Source: an uncultured Muribaculaceae bacterium (GTDB lineage: Bacteria; Bacteroidota; Bacteroidia; Bacteroidales; Muribaculaceae). From it: 64,000 nucleotides of DNA. Shown piece by piece: positions 36,601 through 45,607 of this stretch. The notes beneath the pieces were generated by a model, which searched no databases, was not told the DNA's origin, and was given only the letters and a program-made list of their open reading frames with translations. The translations under genes and the position numbers were made by a program. Location: positions 15,826 through 79,825 of the forward strand of contig CAJTJV010000010.1 in the NCBI GenBank assembly GCA_910576775.1, read 5' to 3'. The first letter of the stretch is position 1, and each line of letters opens with the position of its first letter.

Positions 36601-36690
36601 GGCTCTTTCACAGGAAAATGACATAACACCCGGGCTGCGTTCCTTACCCGGGTCTACAGAGCTGACGCCGCCATGCGGCTCGCCCATGCG
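36601..36690 (+). repeat. Dispersed CCCGGG palindrome, copy 3, with GGCTCTTTCA lead
   Basis: GGCTCTTTCA starts the unit at 36601. At 36629-36658 lie CCCGGG, spacer CTGCGTTCCTTA, CCCGGG and TCTACA, followed by GCCGCCATGCGGC-type inverted sequence. It matches the 25 kb cluster. Confidence 0.72.
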
Positions 36691-36782
36691 GTTTTTTCAT
36701 GGATATTTACACGCCGGTGATAATTATTTGTGTACATTGCAATTGGGATATACAAATATCATTAAATGAATGAGTTGTGCGG

Positions 36783-36817
36783 AATAAAAAATCCGCGGCT
36801 CACCAGAGCCACGGATT
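36783..36817 (-). terminator. Rho-independent terminator of groES-groEL
   Basis: On the minus strand AATCCGTGGCTC pairs with GAGCCGCGGATT (one internal mismatch) around TGGT and is followed by TTTTTATT. Confidence 0.88.
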
Positions 36818-36840
36818 CTGTGGATTTTATAGGATAGGGG

Positions 36841-38472
36841 TTACATCATGCCTCCCATGCCTCCCATGCCGGGCGCGGCGGGCGCGGGATTTTCCTCTTT
36901 TTTCTGTGCTATTACACATTCGGTTGTGAGGAACATGCCTGCTATGGATGCAGCGTTCTCAAGTGCTACACGGGTTACTTTGGCGGGGTCGATGACACCT
37001 GCTTCGAGAAGATTCTCGTATTCGTCCTTGCGGGCATTGTAGCCGAAATCGTCTTTGCCTTCGCGGACACGCTGCACTACTACAGCGCCTTCGACACCGG
37101 CGTTGGATGCTATCTGGCGGAGGGGTTCCTCAATGGCACGTTTGATTATGTCGATACCGGTCTGTTCGTCATCGTTGTCTCCCTTGAGAGTTGCCAGACG
37201 GTTAAGACAGCGGATATATGCCACGCCGCCACCGGGAACGATGCCTTCTGCAATTGCAGCTCGGGTTGCGCTGAGGGCGTCATCGACGCGGTCTTTCTTT
37301 TCCTTCATCTCTACTTCGGAGGGTGCGCCGATGTGGAGCACTGCCACGCCGCCCGACAGTTTGGCGAGGCGTTCCTGAAGCTTTTCGCGGTCATAGTCGC
37401 TGGTCGATTGTGCAATCTGAGCCTTGATCTGTGCTACGCGGGCTGCGATACGTTCTTTGTCTCCGTCGCGGTTAACGATGGTGGTGTTTTCCTTGTTGAC
37501 GGTTACGCGGTTGGCATGGCCAAGCTCGTTCATTGTGGTGTTGGCGAGCTGCATGCCTTTTTCTTCGGAGATTACGGTACCGCCGGTGAGGATGGCGATG
37601 TCTTCAAGCATTTCTTTGCGGCGGTCGCCGAAGCCCGGAGCCTTGATGGCGCAGATTTTAAGAGAACCGCGCAGACGGTTGAGAACGAGGGCTGCGAGTG
37701 CGTCCTGATCCACGTCTTCTGCGATGATAAGCAGCGGGCGGCCGCTCTGTGCCGTGGCTTCGAGGATGGGGAGAATATCTTTGAGGTTGGAGATTTTCTT
37801 GTCGTGGAGAAGAATAAGGGGAGAGTCCATCTGGCACTCCATTTTCTCGGTGTCGGTTACGAAATAGGGCGAGATGTAGCCGCGGTCGAACTGCATGCCT
37901 TCCACGATTTCAATTGTCGTTTCTGTGCCTTTTGCCTCGTCTACGGTGATCACGCCTTCTTTCTTTACTTTCTCCATCGCTTCGGCGATAAGGCGACCGA
38001 TGTTCTCGTCATTGTTTGCGCTGACGCGGGCGACGTCTTCGATTTTCTTGAAATCATCGCCTACTTCCTGAGCCATTTCGCGGATACCGCTTACAACCTC
38101 TGCTACGGCCTTGTCGATGCCGCGTTTGAGCTCCATGGGGTTGGCGCCGGCGGTAACGTTCTTCAGACCTACGCCTACGATTGCCTGTGCGAGAACGGTG
38201 GCGGTTGTTGTGCCGTCGCCGGCGTCGTCACCTGTCTTGGATGCTACTTCTTTGACGAGCTGTGCGCCCATGTTCTGCATGGGATCCTCAAGTTCTACCT
38301 CGCGGGCTACTGTGACACCGTCCTTGGTGATGTGGGGTGCTCCGAACTGCTTGCCGATGATTACGTTGCGGCCTTTGGGACCAAGTGTTACCTTGACGGC
38401 GTCGGCGAGCTGGTCGACACCTTTCTTGAGCTCTTCGCGAGCTTCTATGTTGAATTTAATTTCTTTAGCCAT
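36841..38472 (-). CDS. groL: Chaperonin GroEL (Hsp60)
   Basis: GroEL forms the double-ring folding chamber that binds GroES and hydrolyses ATP. The 543-residue protein has the standard sequence throughout: LGPKGRNVIIGKQFGAP, the ATP-site GDGTTTATVLAQAI, EGMQFDRGYISPYFV and AAIEEGIVPGGG-type sequence as AIAEGIVPGGGVAY. The tail is GGMGGMM. It lies 17 bases after groES on the minus strand. Confidence 0.99.
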   Translation of the reverse strand: MAKEIKFNIEAREELKKGVDQLADAVKVTLGPKGRNVIIGKQFGAPHITKDGVTVAREVELEDPMQNMGAQLVKEVASKTGDDAGDGTTTATVLAQAIVGVGLKNVTAGANPMELKRGIDKAVAEVVSGIREMAQEVGDDFKKIEDVARVSANNDENIGRLIAEAMEKVKKEGVITVDEAKGTETTIEIVEGMQFDRGYISPYFVTDTEKMECQMDSPLILLHDKKISNLKDILPILEATAQSGRPLLIIAEDVDQDALAALVLNRLRGSLKICAIKAPGFGDRRKEMLEDIAILTGGTVISEEKGMQLANTTMNELGHANRVTVNKENTTIVNRDGDKERIAARVAQIKAQIAQSTSDYDREKLQERLAKLSGGVAVLHIGAPSEVEMKEKKDRVDDALSATRAAIAEGIVPGGGVAYIRCLNRLATLKGDNDDEQTGIDIIKRAIEEPLRQIASNAGVEGAVVVQRVREGKDDFGYNARKDEYENLLEAGVIDPAKVTRVALENAASIAGMFLTTECVIAQKKEENPAPAAPGMGGMGGMM

Positions 38473-38489
38473 TGTTTTCTGTTTTTATA

Positions 38490-38762
38490 TTATTCGATGA
38501 CAGCGAGAACCTCGCTCTGACGCATTACGAGTACTTTGTCGCCATTGAGGTCGATTTCAGTGCCTGCGAATTTGCCGTAGAGTACCTGATCGCCTTCTTT
38601 GAGAATCATTTCTTCGTCCTTGGTGCCGTTACCTACAGCAAGGACGGTGCCTTTGAGAGGTTTTTCTTTTGCTGAATCGGGGATGATGATGCCGGAAGCC
38701 GTTACTTCTTCGGCAGCTGTGGGCTGCACGATAACACGGTCGGCCAGTGGTTTGAGTTTCAT
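38490..38762 (-). CDS. groS: Co-chaperonin GroES (Hsp10)
   Basis: GroES caps the GroEL ring. The 90-residue protein has the expected MKLKPLADRVIVQPTAAEEV, the mobile loop EEVTASGIIIPDSAKEKPL, and EILAVGNG-type sequence (TVLAVGNGTKDEEM). It is the first gene of the pair and has an unusual perfect palindrome over its promoter. Confidence 0.98.
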   Translation of the reverse strand: MKLKPLADRVIVQPTAAEEVTASGIIIPDSAKEKPLKGTVLAVGNGTKDEEMILKEGDQVLYGKFAGTEIDLNGDKVLVMRQSEVLAVIE

Positions 38763-38802
38763 GAGAGTTTATGTGTTATTAGTTTTGTATAATCGTTTTG
38801 TA

Positions 38803-38833
38803 AACGGATAGCAAAAACTGCGCCAAATATCAA
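38803..38833 (-). promoter_or_regulatory. Promoter of groES-groEL
   Basis: A -33 TTG (38831-38833) and a weak -7 TATCCGTT (38803-38810) on the minus strand are exactly 20 bases apart. The -33 TTG is the end of the palindromic operator. Confidence 0.45.
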
Positions 38834-38858
38834 ATTGTCAGTCGTGACTGACAATTTG
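38831..38858. promoter_or_regulatory. Palindromic operator candidate upstream of groES
   Basis: CAAATTGTCAGTC and GACTGACAATTTG form a perfect 13-base inverted repeat around GT. It is not a CIRCE element (TTAGCACTC-N9-GAGTGCTAA) and has no T-run on either side, so a DNA-binding site for a heat-shock regulator is the simplest reading. Confidence 0.65.
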
Positions 38859-38882
38859 GCAATTCTGAGGACTAAACAATAT

Positions 38883-38910
38883 CGGCTCCCGGCAGGTTCG
38901 CCGGGAGCCG
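38883..38910 (-). terminator. Hairpin terminator after the macroglobulin-like gene
   Basis: The 11-base arms CGGCTCCCGGC and GCCGGGAGCCG close a 6-base loop just after the stop codon on the minus strand. The following sequence ATATTGTTT is only moderately T-rich. Confidence 0.6.
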
Positions 38911-38916
38911 GATGTT

Positions 38917-41900
38917 TTATTTAACCTCAATGGCGTTGCCGCCGCTGTGTGCTGTAAGCTCCGGAGCGTATTGGCTCTGGAGAGTGGCTATGCCGGAGAT
39001 GAAGGTTCCGGCGACTGCCGCTGTCATATCGTATGTGATGTGGTAGGAGCCTTTTGCGAGGTAGCCGATGGCGAGGCGCGTGGAAGCATCGAGGTTCTCG
39101 CGGTAGAAGCCGGTACCGCCGTCCCATACGAATCCGGGGAGTTGCTCGACAGGTTCGAAGGTGGCCGGACGTTCGTCGGTGATGCTGACGTATTCCAGAT
39201 TGCGGTTCGTCTTTATTGTGAGCTGCACACGTACACGTTCGCCAAGGTCGAAACTGTTGGTCTCGACCCATTTGCCGTCACGCTGTACGAGAACGCGCTT
39301 TTCTATGGATATGTCGCGGCTCTGACGAGCCTTGATTTTAGTCATCGGACGGCGGTCGATTGTTATTACCGAGCCGTAGGACGGAGTGACGCCGTTGGGT
39401 GTTACTGAAACGGTGAATTTGCCTTTGACGTCTATTTCCTGTGCGAAAAAGCCCGAAGCGCTCTCGCTTGCCTTGATTTCAACAGGCTTGCCGTTGACGG
39501 TGACATTCTGTTTAACCGGAACATCTGTCCATATGCTGCCTGTCAGCATAAGAGCCGCAATGATATAGTCAGGATTATATACTCCGAAATCGTCTGACGC
39601 CTGACACTGCACCAGTACCCACTGACGGAGTGCGTCTATTTCTTTTTGGGAGGCATCCATGACAGCGTAGGCCTGGATAATTGTGGCGTATGAACGTATG
39701 TCGCCTATGCTCGGGAATGTCAGTCCCATGCCGGTTTTGGCAACGGCGAACTGTCGGATAGAAGCGAGCATCTCGGCTGCGGTACGTTGATATTTATTGT
39801 GCACTATGAGAATATCCCATGCTTTATCGAGCACATTGCCTTTCTTCCAGTCCGAGAGGATGGCAGCTTCGGTTGCGGAAATGATTGTCTTGGCGCGGTT
39901 GTCGCGGAGATTTGGAAGCGCCGATGCGATATATGCCAGTTCTTTGTCGGTTTTGGGACGGTTGGGCTTCAGGGCTTCTGTTACAAGGTAGGAATAGGCC
40001 TTCTGCATCATTTCGGCGAGTTTTGCATCGTCGGTTAACATTCCGAGGGTGTTGGCGATCCCGAGGGTTGTGAGTACGGTTTTGGTGCTCCAGACTGAAG
40101 ATTCCTTACTCCAGCTTGTCCAAGCGAAGCCGCCGTCGGGATTTTGGAGGCGGGAGAGACCTGTTATGGCAGCTGTTGTTGCCGTGCGTATTTTCTCCGG
40201 ATCTAGAACCTGTGCGAGCATAGCCATACGGCTGCTTTCGTTGGCAGCGGTCTGTACCCACGGTGTCTGGTCGAGAAGAAGCAGTTTCAGGTTTTCATTC
40301 TTCTCAAGCATGGACTTGAAAGCGCCTTCATCGGGATTTTCCTGCCACTGTTTGATTACTCCTGCAATTGCAGGGTTGTCGGCGATCACTTTACCGGCGG
40401 CGAGAGTGGAGAAAAGACTTGAGGCATATCCTGTTGCAGTTCCGGAGTTCTTGCCTGCGAGTCCACGCATAGCGCGGATGGCCGTCCATATGGGATTCTG
40501 GCAGTATTGAAGGCTTACGGAGGCATCCGATGATGCTTTTAAAGTGAGTTCAAAAGCTTTCGGATCATCGGGATTAAGATAGAATTCCGTACTTTCCACC
40601 ACTGTTGCCGATGACGACAGGATGGGGATCATACTCTGTTCGCCGTCAGCGAATAGGCCGGCCTGCGAGCGCACACGGTAGCCGAGAGAAGCCGCGTCGA
40701 CAGGAGCGTTGACGTCTATGCCTACAATTGTAGAAGCCTTTGCAGCGATGGAATCTGTGTTTGTCGCATTTGCGATGACAGAGCCGGTGGACGGATCGAA
40801 AATTTCAATTGTGGTTGTAACAGCTGTATTCTCGTCACTGTTGTTGAATACCGTGGCGAGGATGCGCGCAGTGTCGCCTTGACGAAGATAGCGTGGCAGA
40901 TTTGGCTGAACCATTACAGGCTTGTTGCTTATGCATTCGGCGATGTATGATGCGCTTTCAAGGTCTTTGCTCCATGCAAATGACTTGAATGTCCATGCTC
41001 CGTTGGCGTTGGGCATTGTGAACGTAAGGTCTATGTTACCGTTCTTGTCGGCAGTGAGCGACGGTTTCCAGAATGCCTGAAGCACCTCTGCCACACGATA
41101 TTCGAAATTAAGCGGCTCTGCGGCACCACCGTCGCCTTTCTCGTTGGAAAGGTCTTTGTCTTCCACTGCACCTGTTGTTTCCTGAGCGGCGGACGGAGCT
41201 GCCATGTCGAAGGCTACCGATTCTTCTTCGGCAATCTCGTCCGCACCGGCGGAGGCGGCCATCTTCATCGCATTCATCGAGCGCATCATCGTACCGCGTA
41301 TATATAGTGATCTGCCTATTTCCAAAAAACGGAAATTCGGGAAATCGATAGTTGCGGTCTTTGAAGCCTTGAATTGTATTCGCTCGTTTACGGACGAATT
41401 GTAGTAGCGCGGGCCGGTTATATACATATTGTAGTATGGCGAGTCCGAGTACTTATGGAGCTGTGAGGGCCAGTTGCCTGTGTAGAGATTGTCGAGGGCA
41501 CGGTTGTAGAGAGTGGCAATCATGGCAGCATCGAGGATTTTGCCGTCGGCTCCGACAAGGCGGAAACGCCATGTCTCGCCCAGCCCTGGAGTGAGCTTGT
41601 CGCGGAAACTCTCGGCGACAAGTTCTGTTTTTCCCTTTGATTCGCGTTCAATGGTTACGGTATAATTGTAAAGTCGTGCGTCGCTGACGCATAGCAGCCG
41701 TAAATTGGCGTCCTCACCTTCTGCTTTTACTTTAAGGCGATGGAATCCTGCCTCGAGCTTTTCGGGCTTGAGACTTACGAGCTTGCTGCCGTTGGTAACT
41801 GCCACATATACGTAGGCCGGGCTGCCATTGACACCGATAAGGATTTCTGCATTGTCTCCGTTGGCTTTCACTCTGGCAAATGGAAGGTAAAGGCGGCCGG

Positions 41901-44418
41901 ATGTTGTGGGCACTTCATTTTTCTTTTCGTTGAAAAGTGTTATGGTTGTGGCGTTGACAGCCTGTGCGAGAGCGGAGTCGGCGGGTGCTATGCGGAGGGT
42001 GTATTCCCCGGCAGGAATATCCTGGAGATTGAGCATGGCGGTAGAGCCTGTTGTTGCTTTGCCTTCAGCGGCTATATCGGATAATTTGCCGTCGGTGTAT
42101 TTGCCGAGCTGCCAGTTCACGGGTATGGCGATGTCTTTTCCGTTGGCGTCGTAGGCCAGGAACTTGACGGCTACGGGCGATGAGTTGTCGGCGTTTCCGG
42201 GGCAATCGGCCGAAAGTACGTAGGGCTTTCCTGTGGTGAAGCCGCGCGAGGTATCGGATGTGGAGCCGTCGGCAGCCGTCACCGTTATCTCGGCAAAGAA
42301 ATCAGGACCTTTGACAAGCATGTCGGCGGGGATATCGAAAGAGAATGTGCCGTTGGCATCTGTTTCTCCGTTCAGTTCACCGATGAATTCCATGGGGGCG
42401 AACCAGCGCCATCGTTGCGCCTTACTGAGCTTGAGTTTAACCTGTGCGCCGATTACAGGCATTCCGGAGAAGGTGGTGGCGTTGCCGCTGAGGCGCACGT
42501 TCCCGGTGGACGGCACTCCGCGCTCGACGGATGTTACGTCGGCATGGAATGTCGGCAGGCGGAAATCGCTCACTTCAACATATGTGTCAGTGCCGGAGTC
42601 GCCGATTTCGGCGTGTATGCGCCAGCGGCCGGTGAGAACGTCTTTTTTTGTTACAAAAAAGCCGTCGGCACGTCCGAATCCGTCGAGTGTGCATGTTGAG
42701 GCGTCTATTTTCTGATAGTTGGCGTCGTAAAAGGTTATTGTAACGGTGTTCCCGGAAGCTGCGAGAGCCTTTTCGCTTGCTACTGCAGCCCATCGTACGG
42801 TATCGCCCTGGTGATATAGGTTGCGGTCTGTAAGGATGACTATGCTGTTTTTCGCAGGCTTGCTGAAATTCGGGCGATAGGTGCGGATATTGTCGTTGAA
42901 ATAGTATGTTGCGCCGTTGCAGCGGAAGGATAGTGTCTGGCTGTTGTAGATACTGTCGGGAAAGGCAGAGAATCCGAGTACGCCGTTTTTGTCGGTGGTA
43001 CCGAGTTTGTGGGTTGTTGTGCCGCGTTTGCGCCAGTTGCTGCCGTTAAGAATTACATCGACGTCTTTTACGGGAGCTCCGCTGTTTATGTCGGCGACGG
43101 CGACATATTGGTTTTCAAGACCGTTTATTGACAAGGGATAGACAGGCACAGCGTCCACATAACCGGCATTGTGGGGAGTTGCACCATTGATGGCGGCGGT
43201 CCAGACGTAGTAACCGCTTTTGGAGATCGGGAACTCTACAGTGAATGTGCTGTCGGTGCCGAGTGAGGATATGGTGCGTTCGGCAATGCTCTTGGAGGCG
43301 ATGATTTGCTTTAGAGAGTATTCCTTGCTGGTGGGACGCTTATACAGACGGAAAGTTACTGACTTGCAGAACGATGCGGATGCTGTGATTTTAAGTGTTG
43401 AGCCTGGCCCGATAAGCCGGGGTGCGGATGCGTTGAGCCGTGGTTGTGTGAGAGCAGCGAGAGTGTTGCGGAGCTGGCCGTTGTCATACCACTCGGGGAA
43501 TTGTTTCAGTGATTTTTCGAGCATCTTTATAAGCTCGTCGCGTAGCTTTGCGGAATATAGGTTGTATTCATCCGCATCGTCCGAGATAACGATATCTTCG
43601 TAACCGTAATCATTATAATAATCGGAACTGTTGATATGGGCAAGAATATAGCGGGCATCCGGTGCTGTGGCATTCTCACTATATATTCTGCGTAATTCAT
43701 TATTGTTGCCGTTGGCTGCCGCAACCTGCCAGTAGCACCACGGTGCAGAGCCTTTCTCGTATCGCGAGGCTATTTCTTTTGTCTGGGCAAGCTTCTTGTC
43801 GGTCTCGCCGGTGGAGGCCAGCCAGTAGATATTTTTGTAACAGGCAAAAGAAAGCACGTCCGGAATGTATTTCAGACCGTATTCGTTATATTTTAGGGCG
43901 TCCTTATAATGCGATAAAGCCTTGTCTTCTACGGAAGCAAGTGCGCGAGCCTCGCTATAAAGTGCGTTTACTCGTGTTTTGAACTGTTCGCCGCTCCAAA
44001 GGCTCACGTCGGCGGGGTAAGGTTCAAGCGGAGCTGCCACGCGGTCGTATTTATAGCGCTGGCTCATGTATATGTCCTTTAGCGTCTCCGCTTCGAGAAT
44101 CTTCAGCATGGCCTTGTCGGCGTTGCCGAGACCTTTCACATTCAGTTGTTCCTCAATGAATGCAGGAAAGATGAAGACTGTATCGGGGTCGATGGAGCGT
44201 TCAGCCGCCATAATCTCCAGGATGGCACGCAGACGCAAGGCGCCGGCATTGGCGTCCGTACGGTTGTTGTATGTGTCGAGGTTTGCTTCCGCTTTGGAGA
44301 GGACATTCTGGGGGTATGCGAAATCAGGCTCGTCAGAGCTGTTGCGGGAGGGCGCTCCGTAGGAGAGAAACGACATTGCGCTTAGGATTAATGTTAATAT
44401 TAAAGATAGTCGCTGCAT
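38917..44418 (-). CDS. Alpha-2-macroglobulin-like protein (MG2/A2M domains)
   Basis: A 1833-residue exported protein (signal peptide ending SFLSYGA near residue 22). Family members are large periplasmic or surface protease traps or envelope stabilisers. After a helical, TPR-like N-terminal part (about 30-330) there are macroglobulin beta domains, with NSIVILTDRNLYHQGDTVRW marking MG2 near 530. The A2M domain has FTMPNANGAWTFKSFAWS and PNLPRYLRQGDTARI near 1140-1190. The region where thioester members carry CxEQ reads QYCQNPIWTAIRAM and has no CxEQ, so covalent trapping is unlikely. A helical repeat domain follows (about 1330-1600), then a C-terminal receptor-like part. A terminator follows. 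Confidence 0.88.
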   Translation of the reverse strand: MQRLSLILTLILSAMSFLSYGAPSRNSSDEPDFAYPQNVLSKAEANLDTYNNRTDANAGALRLRAILEIMAAERSIDPDTVFIFPAFIEEQLNVKGLGNADKAMLKILEAETLKDIYMSQRYKYDRVAAPLEPYPADVSLWSGEQFKTRVNALYSEARALASVEDKALSHYKDALKYNEYGLKYIPDVLSFACYKNIYWLASTGETDKKLAQTKEIASRYEKGSAPWCYWQVAAANGNNNELRRIYSENATAPDARYILAHINSSDYYNDYGYEDIVISDDADEYNLYSAKLRDELIKMLEKSLKQFPEWYDNGQLRNTLAALTQPRLNASAPRLIGPGSTLKITASASFCKSVTFRLYKRPTSKEYSLKQIIASKSIAERTISSLGTDSTFTVEFPISKSGYYVWTAAINGATPHNAGYVDAVPVYPLSINGLENQYVAVADINSGAPVKDVDVILNGSNWRKRGTTTHKLGTTDKNGVLGFSAFPDSIYNSQTLSFRCNGATYYFNDNIRTYRPNFSKPAKNSIVILTDRNLYHQGDTVRWAAVASEKALAASGNTVTITFYDANYQKIDASTCTLDGFGRADGFFVTKKDVLTGRWRIHAEIGDSGTDTYVEVSDFRLPTFHADVTSVERGVPSTGNVRLSGNATTFSGMPVIGAQVKLKLSKAQRWRWFAPMEFIGELNGETDANGTFSFDIPADMLVKGPDFFAEITVTAADGSTSDTSRGFTTGKPYVLSADCPGNADNSSPVAVKFLAYDANGKDIAIPVNWQLGKYTDGKLSDIAAEGKATTGSTAMLNLQDIPAGEYTLRIAPADSALAQAVNATTITLFNEKKNEVPTTSGRLYLPFARVKANGDNAEILIGVNGSPAYVYVAVTNGSKLVSLKPEKLEAGFHRLKVKAEGEDANLRLLCVSDARLYNYTVTIERESKGKTELVAESFRDKLTPGLGETWRFRLVGADGKILDAAMIATLYNRALDNLYTGNWPSQLHKYSDSPYYNMYITGPRYYNSSVNERIQFKASKTATIDFPNFRFLEIGRSLYIRGTMMRSMNAMKMAASAGADEIAEEESVAFDMAAPSAAQETTGAVEDKDLSNEKGDGGAAEPLNFEYRVAEVLQAFWKPSLTADKNGNIDLTFTMPNANGAWTFKSFAWSKDLESASYIAECISNKPVMVQPNLPRYLRQGDTARILATVFNNSDENTAVTTTIEIFDPSTGSVIANATNTDSIAAKASTIVGIDVNAPVDAASLGYRVRSQAGLFADGEQSMIPILSSSATVVESTEFYLNPDDPKAFELTLKASSDASVSLQYCQNPIWTAIRAMRGLAGKNSGTATGYASSLFSTLAAGKVIADNPAIAGVIKQWQENPDEGAFKSMLEKNENLKLLLLDQTPWVQTAANESSRMAMLAQVLDPEKIRTATTAAITGLSRLQNPDGGFAWTSWSKESSVWSTKTVLTTLGIANTLGMLTDDAKLAEMMQKAYSYLVTEALKPNRPKTDKELAYIASALPNLRDNRAKTIISATEAAILSDWKKGNVLDKAWDILIVHNKYQRTAAEMLASIRQFAVAKTGMGLTFPSIGDIRSYATIIQAYAVMDASQKEIDALRQWVLVQCQASDDFGVYNPDYIIAALMLTGSIWTDVPVKQNVTVNGKPVEIKASESASGFFAQEIDVKGKFTVSVTPNGVTPSYGSVITIDRRPMTKIKARQSRDISIEKRVLVQRDGKWVETNSFDLGERVRVQLTIKTNRNLEYVSITDERPATFEPVEQLPGFVWDGGTGFYRENLDASTRLAIGYLAKGSYHITYDMTAAVAGTFISGIATLQSQYAPELTAHSGGNAIEVK

Positions 44419-44632
44419 AATGATTGAGAGGAAGAGGACGCGGATGTTAGTTAATAAAGAAATAAAACTCGTAGTTGCGGGCTATTTTGCGAAATTAATA
44501 AAAATTTTGATTGCGCTAACAATAACAATGCAATTTCATATTAGTTTAGACCCGGCCGCTTCCGGTAGGTTTAAAGAAACGCTCACTCCGAAGGTTAAAA
44601 GCATTGTGAGTGGAATTGCACTATCCTATCCA

Positions 44633-45442
44633 TTATATTTTTTTCAACAAATTCCGGCAAGTATTGTCGTTTTCTAAGATGCTTATCTGGTGGATGGCGA
44701 TTTGATTCAGTTTTACCAGCCGTTCGCTCTGCGTCATACCCTGCTCTATAAAAACAGCATTGAGGTTTTCCATATTGGAAAGACAGATAAGTTCGTTGAT
44801 TGATGCATAATCGCGTATATTGCCTTTCAAATCGGGATGAGCGTCGCGCCATTGCTTTGCCGTTACACCGAACATCGCCACGTTGAGCACGTCGGCTTCG
44901 TTGGCATAAATTATGCTTGCTTGCGTTTGAGTAACCTCTGCCGGAATAATATTCTGCTTTATGGCATCGGTATGTATGCGGTAGTTTATTTTTGATAACT
45001 CGCGCTTGGCCGACCAACCCAACAATCGCTGTTCCTCAGTTTTAAGCCGCTGATATTCTTTGACAAGCAATAACTGGAATTTAGGACTTATCCACATGCC
45101 GAAATGGTAGGCGATGTCCCGATGTGCATATGTTCCTCCGTATCGACCGGCCTTTGAGCGAATACCTATGGCATTCGTACGTTCAAGCCACGTTTTGACA
45201 GAAAGCACAAAGTTGTTGCTACCGGAGGCATTTTTAATTGTACCGAATTCGGTACAATTAAAATCAGAATTATAGAGCATTTCCCATTCTCCAAGATATT
45301 CAATTGTGCTTTTAAGGCTCAGCCAACGGAAGATTATGTGCTCCTGCATTTGGCTTCGAGCCATATCTGTCAGGCTGATATAATCTTCGTCATTGTATTT
45401 TACAACTGCTATCTCGGTGTTTTGTACGGTAATTTTAGCCAT
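44633..45442 (-). CDS. KilA-N domain protein
   Basis: A 269-residue protein with a KilA-N DNA-binding domain: ITVQNTEIAVVKYNDEDYIS, LTDMARSQ, IFRWLSLKSTIEYLGEWEML, then WLERTNAIGIRSKAGRYGGT and YAHRDIAYHFGMWISPKFQL. The C-terminal half (about 150-269) is helical and lacks a domain I recognise. KilA-N proteins are common in phages as antirepressors and also occur alone in Bacteroidetes chromosomes. No phage genes are nearby. The frame is open to 45574, but MAKITVQ at 45442 fits the domain and a -7 box lies just upstream. Base composition is more AT-rich than the flanking genes. Confidence 0.88.
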   Translation of the reverse strand: MAKITVQNTEIAVVKYNDEDYISLTDMARSQMQEHIIFRWLSLKSTIEYLGEWEMLYNSDFNCTEFGTIKNASGSNNFVLSVKTWLERTNAIGIRSKAGRYGGTYAHRDIAYHFGMWISPKFQLLLVKEYQRLKTEEQRLLGWSAKRELSKINYRIHTDAIKQNIIPAEVTQTQASIIYANEADVLNVAMFGVTAKQWRDAHPDLKGNIRDYASINELICLSNMENLNAVFIEQGMTQSERLVKLNQIAIHQISILENDNTCRNLLKKI

Positions 45443-45467
45443 TGATTCTTTATCTTTATGCAATACA

Positions 45468-45475
45468 CAAATGTA
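45468..45475 (-). promoter_or_regulatory. -7 box of the KilA-N gene
   Basis: TACATTTG on the minus strand fits TAnnTTTG, 25 bases upstream of the chosen ATG. No TTG at the usual -33 spacing. Confidence 0.5.
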
Positions 45476-45552
45476 CTCATTTTCCTTGATTATATCGCTG
45501 TTGACTGAAAAAACATCCTGTTCATTCTTGAAAAAATTCCTATCGTATAGCA

Positions 45553-45587
45553 ATAAAAAAGCTGCGGTGCGCATGGCATCGCAGCTT
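45553..45587 (-). terminator. Rho-independent terminator of the fumarase gene
   Basis: On the minus strand AAGCTGCG and CGCAGCTT close a 13-base loop and are followed by TTTTATTG. Confidence 0.85.
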
Positions 45588-45607
45588 ATTGGATTGTGGA
45601 GCGGTAT

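Noticed and set aside
37333..38520. Long open frame opposite groEL and groES
   Set aside because: Antisense shadow of a highly conserved gene; no start context or family resemblance.
38763..38880. CIRCE element before groES
   Set aside because: The TTAGCACTC-N9-GAGTGCTAA pattern is absent; a different palindrome is present.
44419..44632. Small gene between the macroglobulin and KilA-N genes
   Set aside because: Frames here are short, AT-driven and without start context; the stretch looks non-coding.
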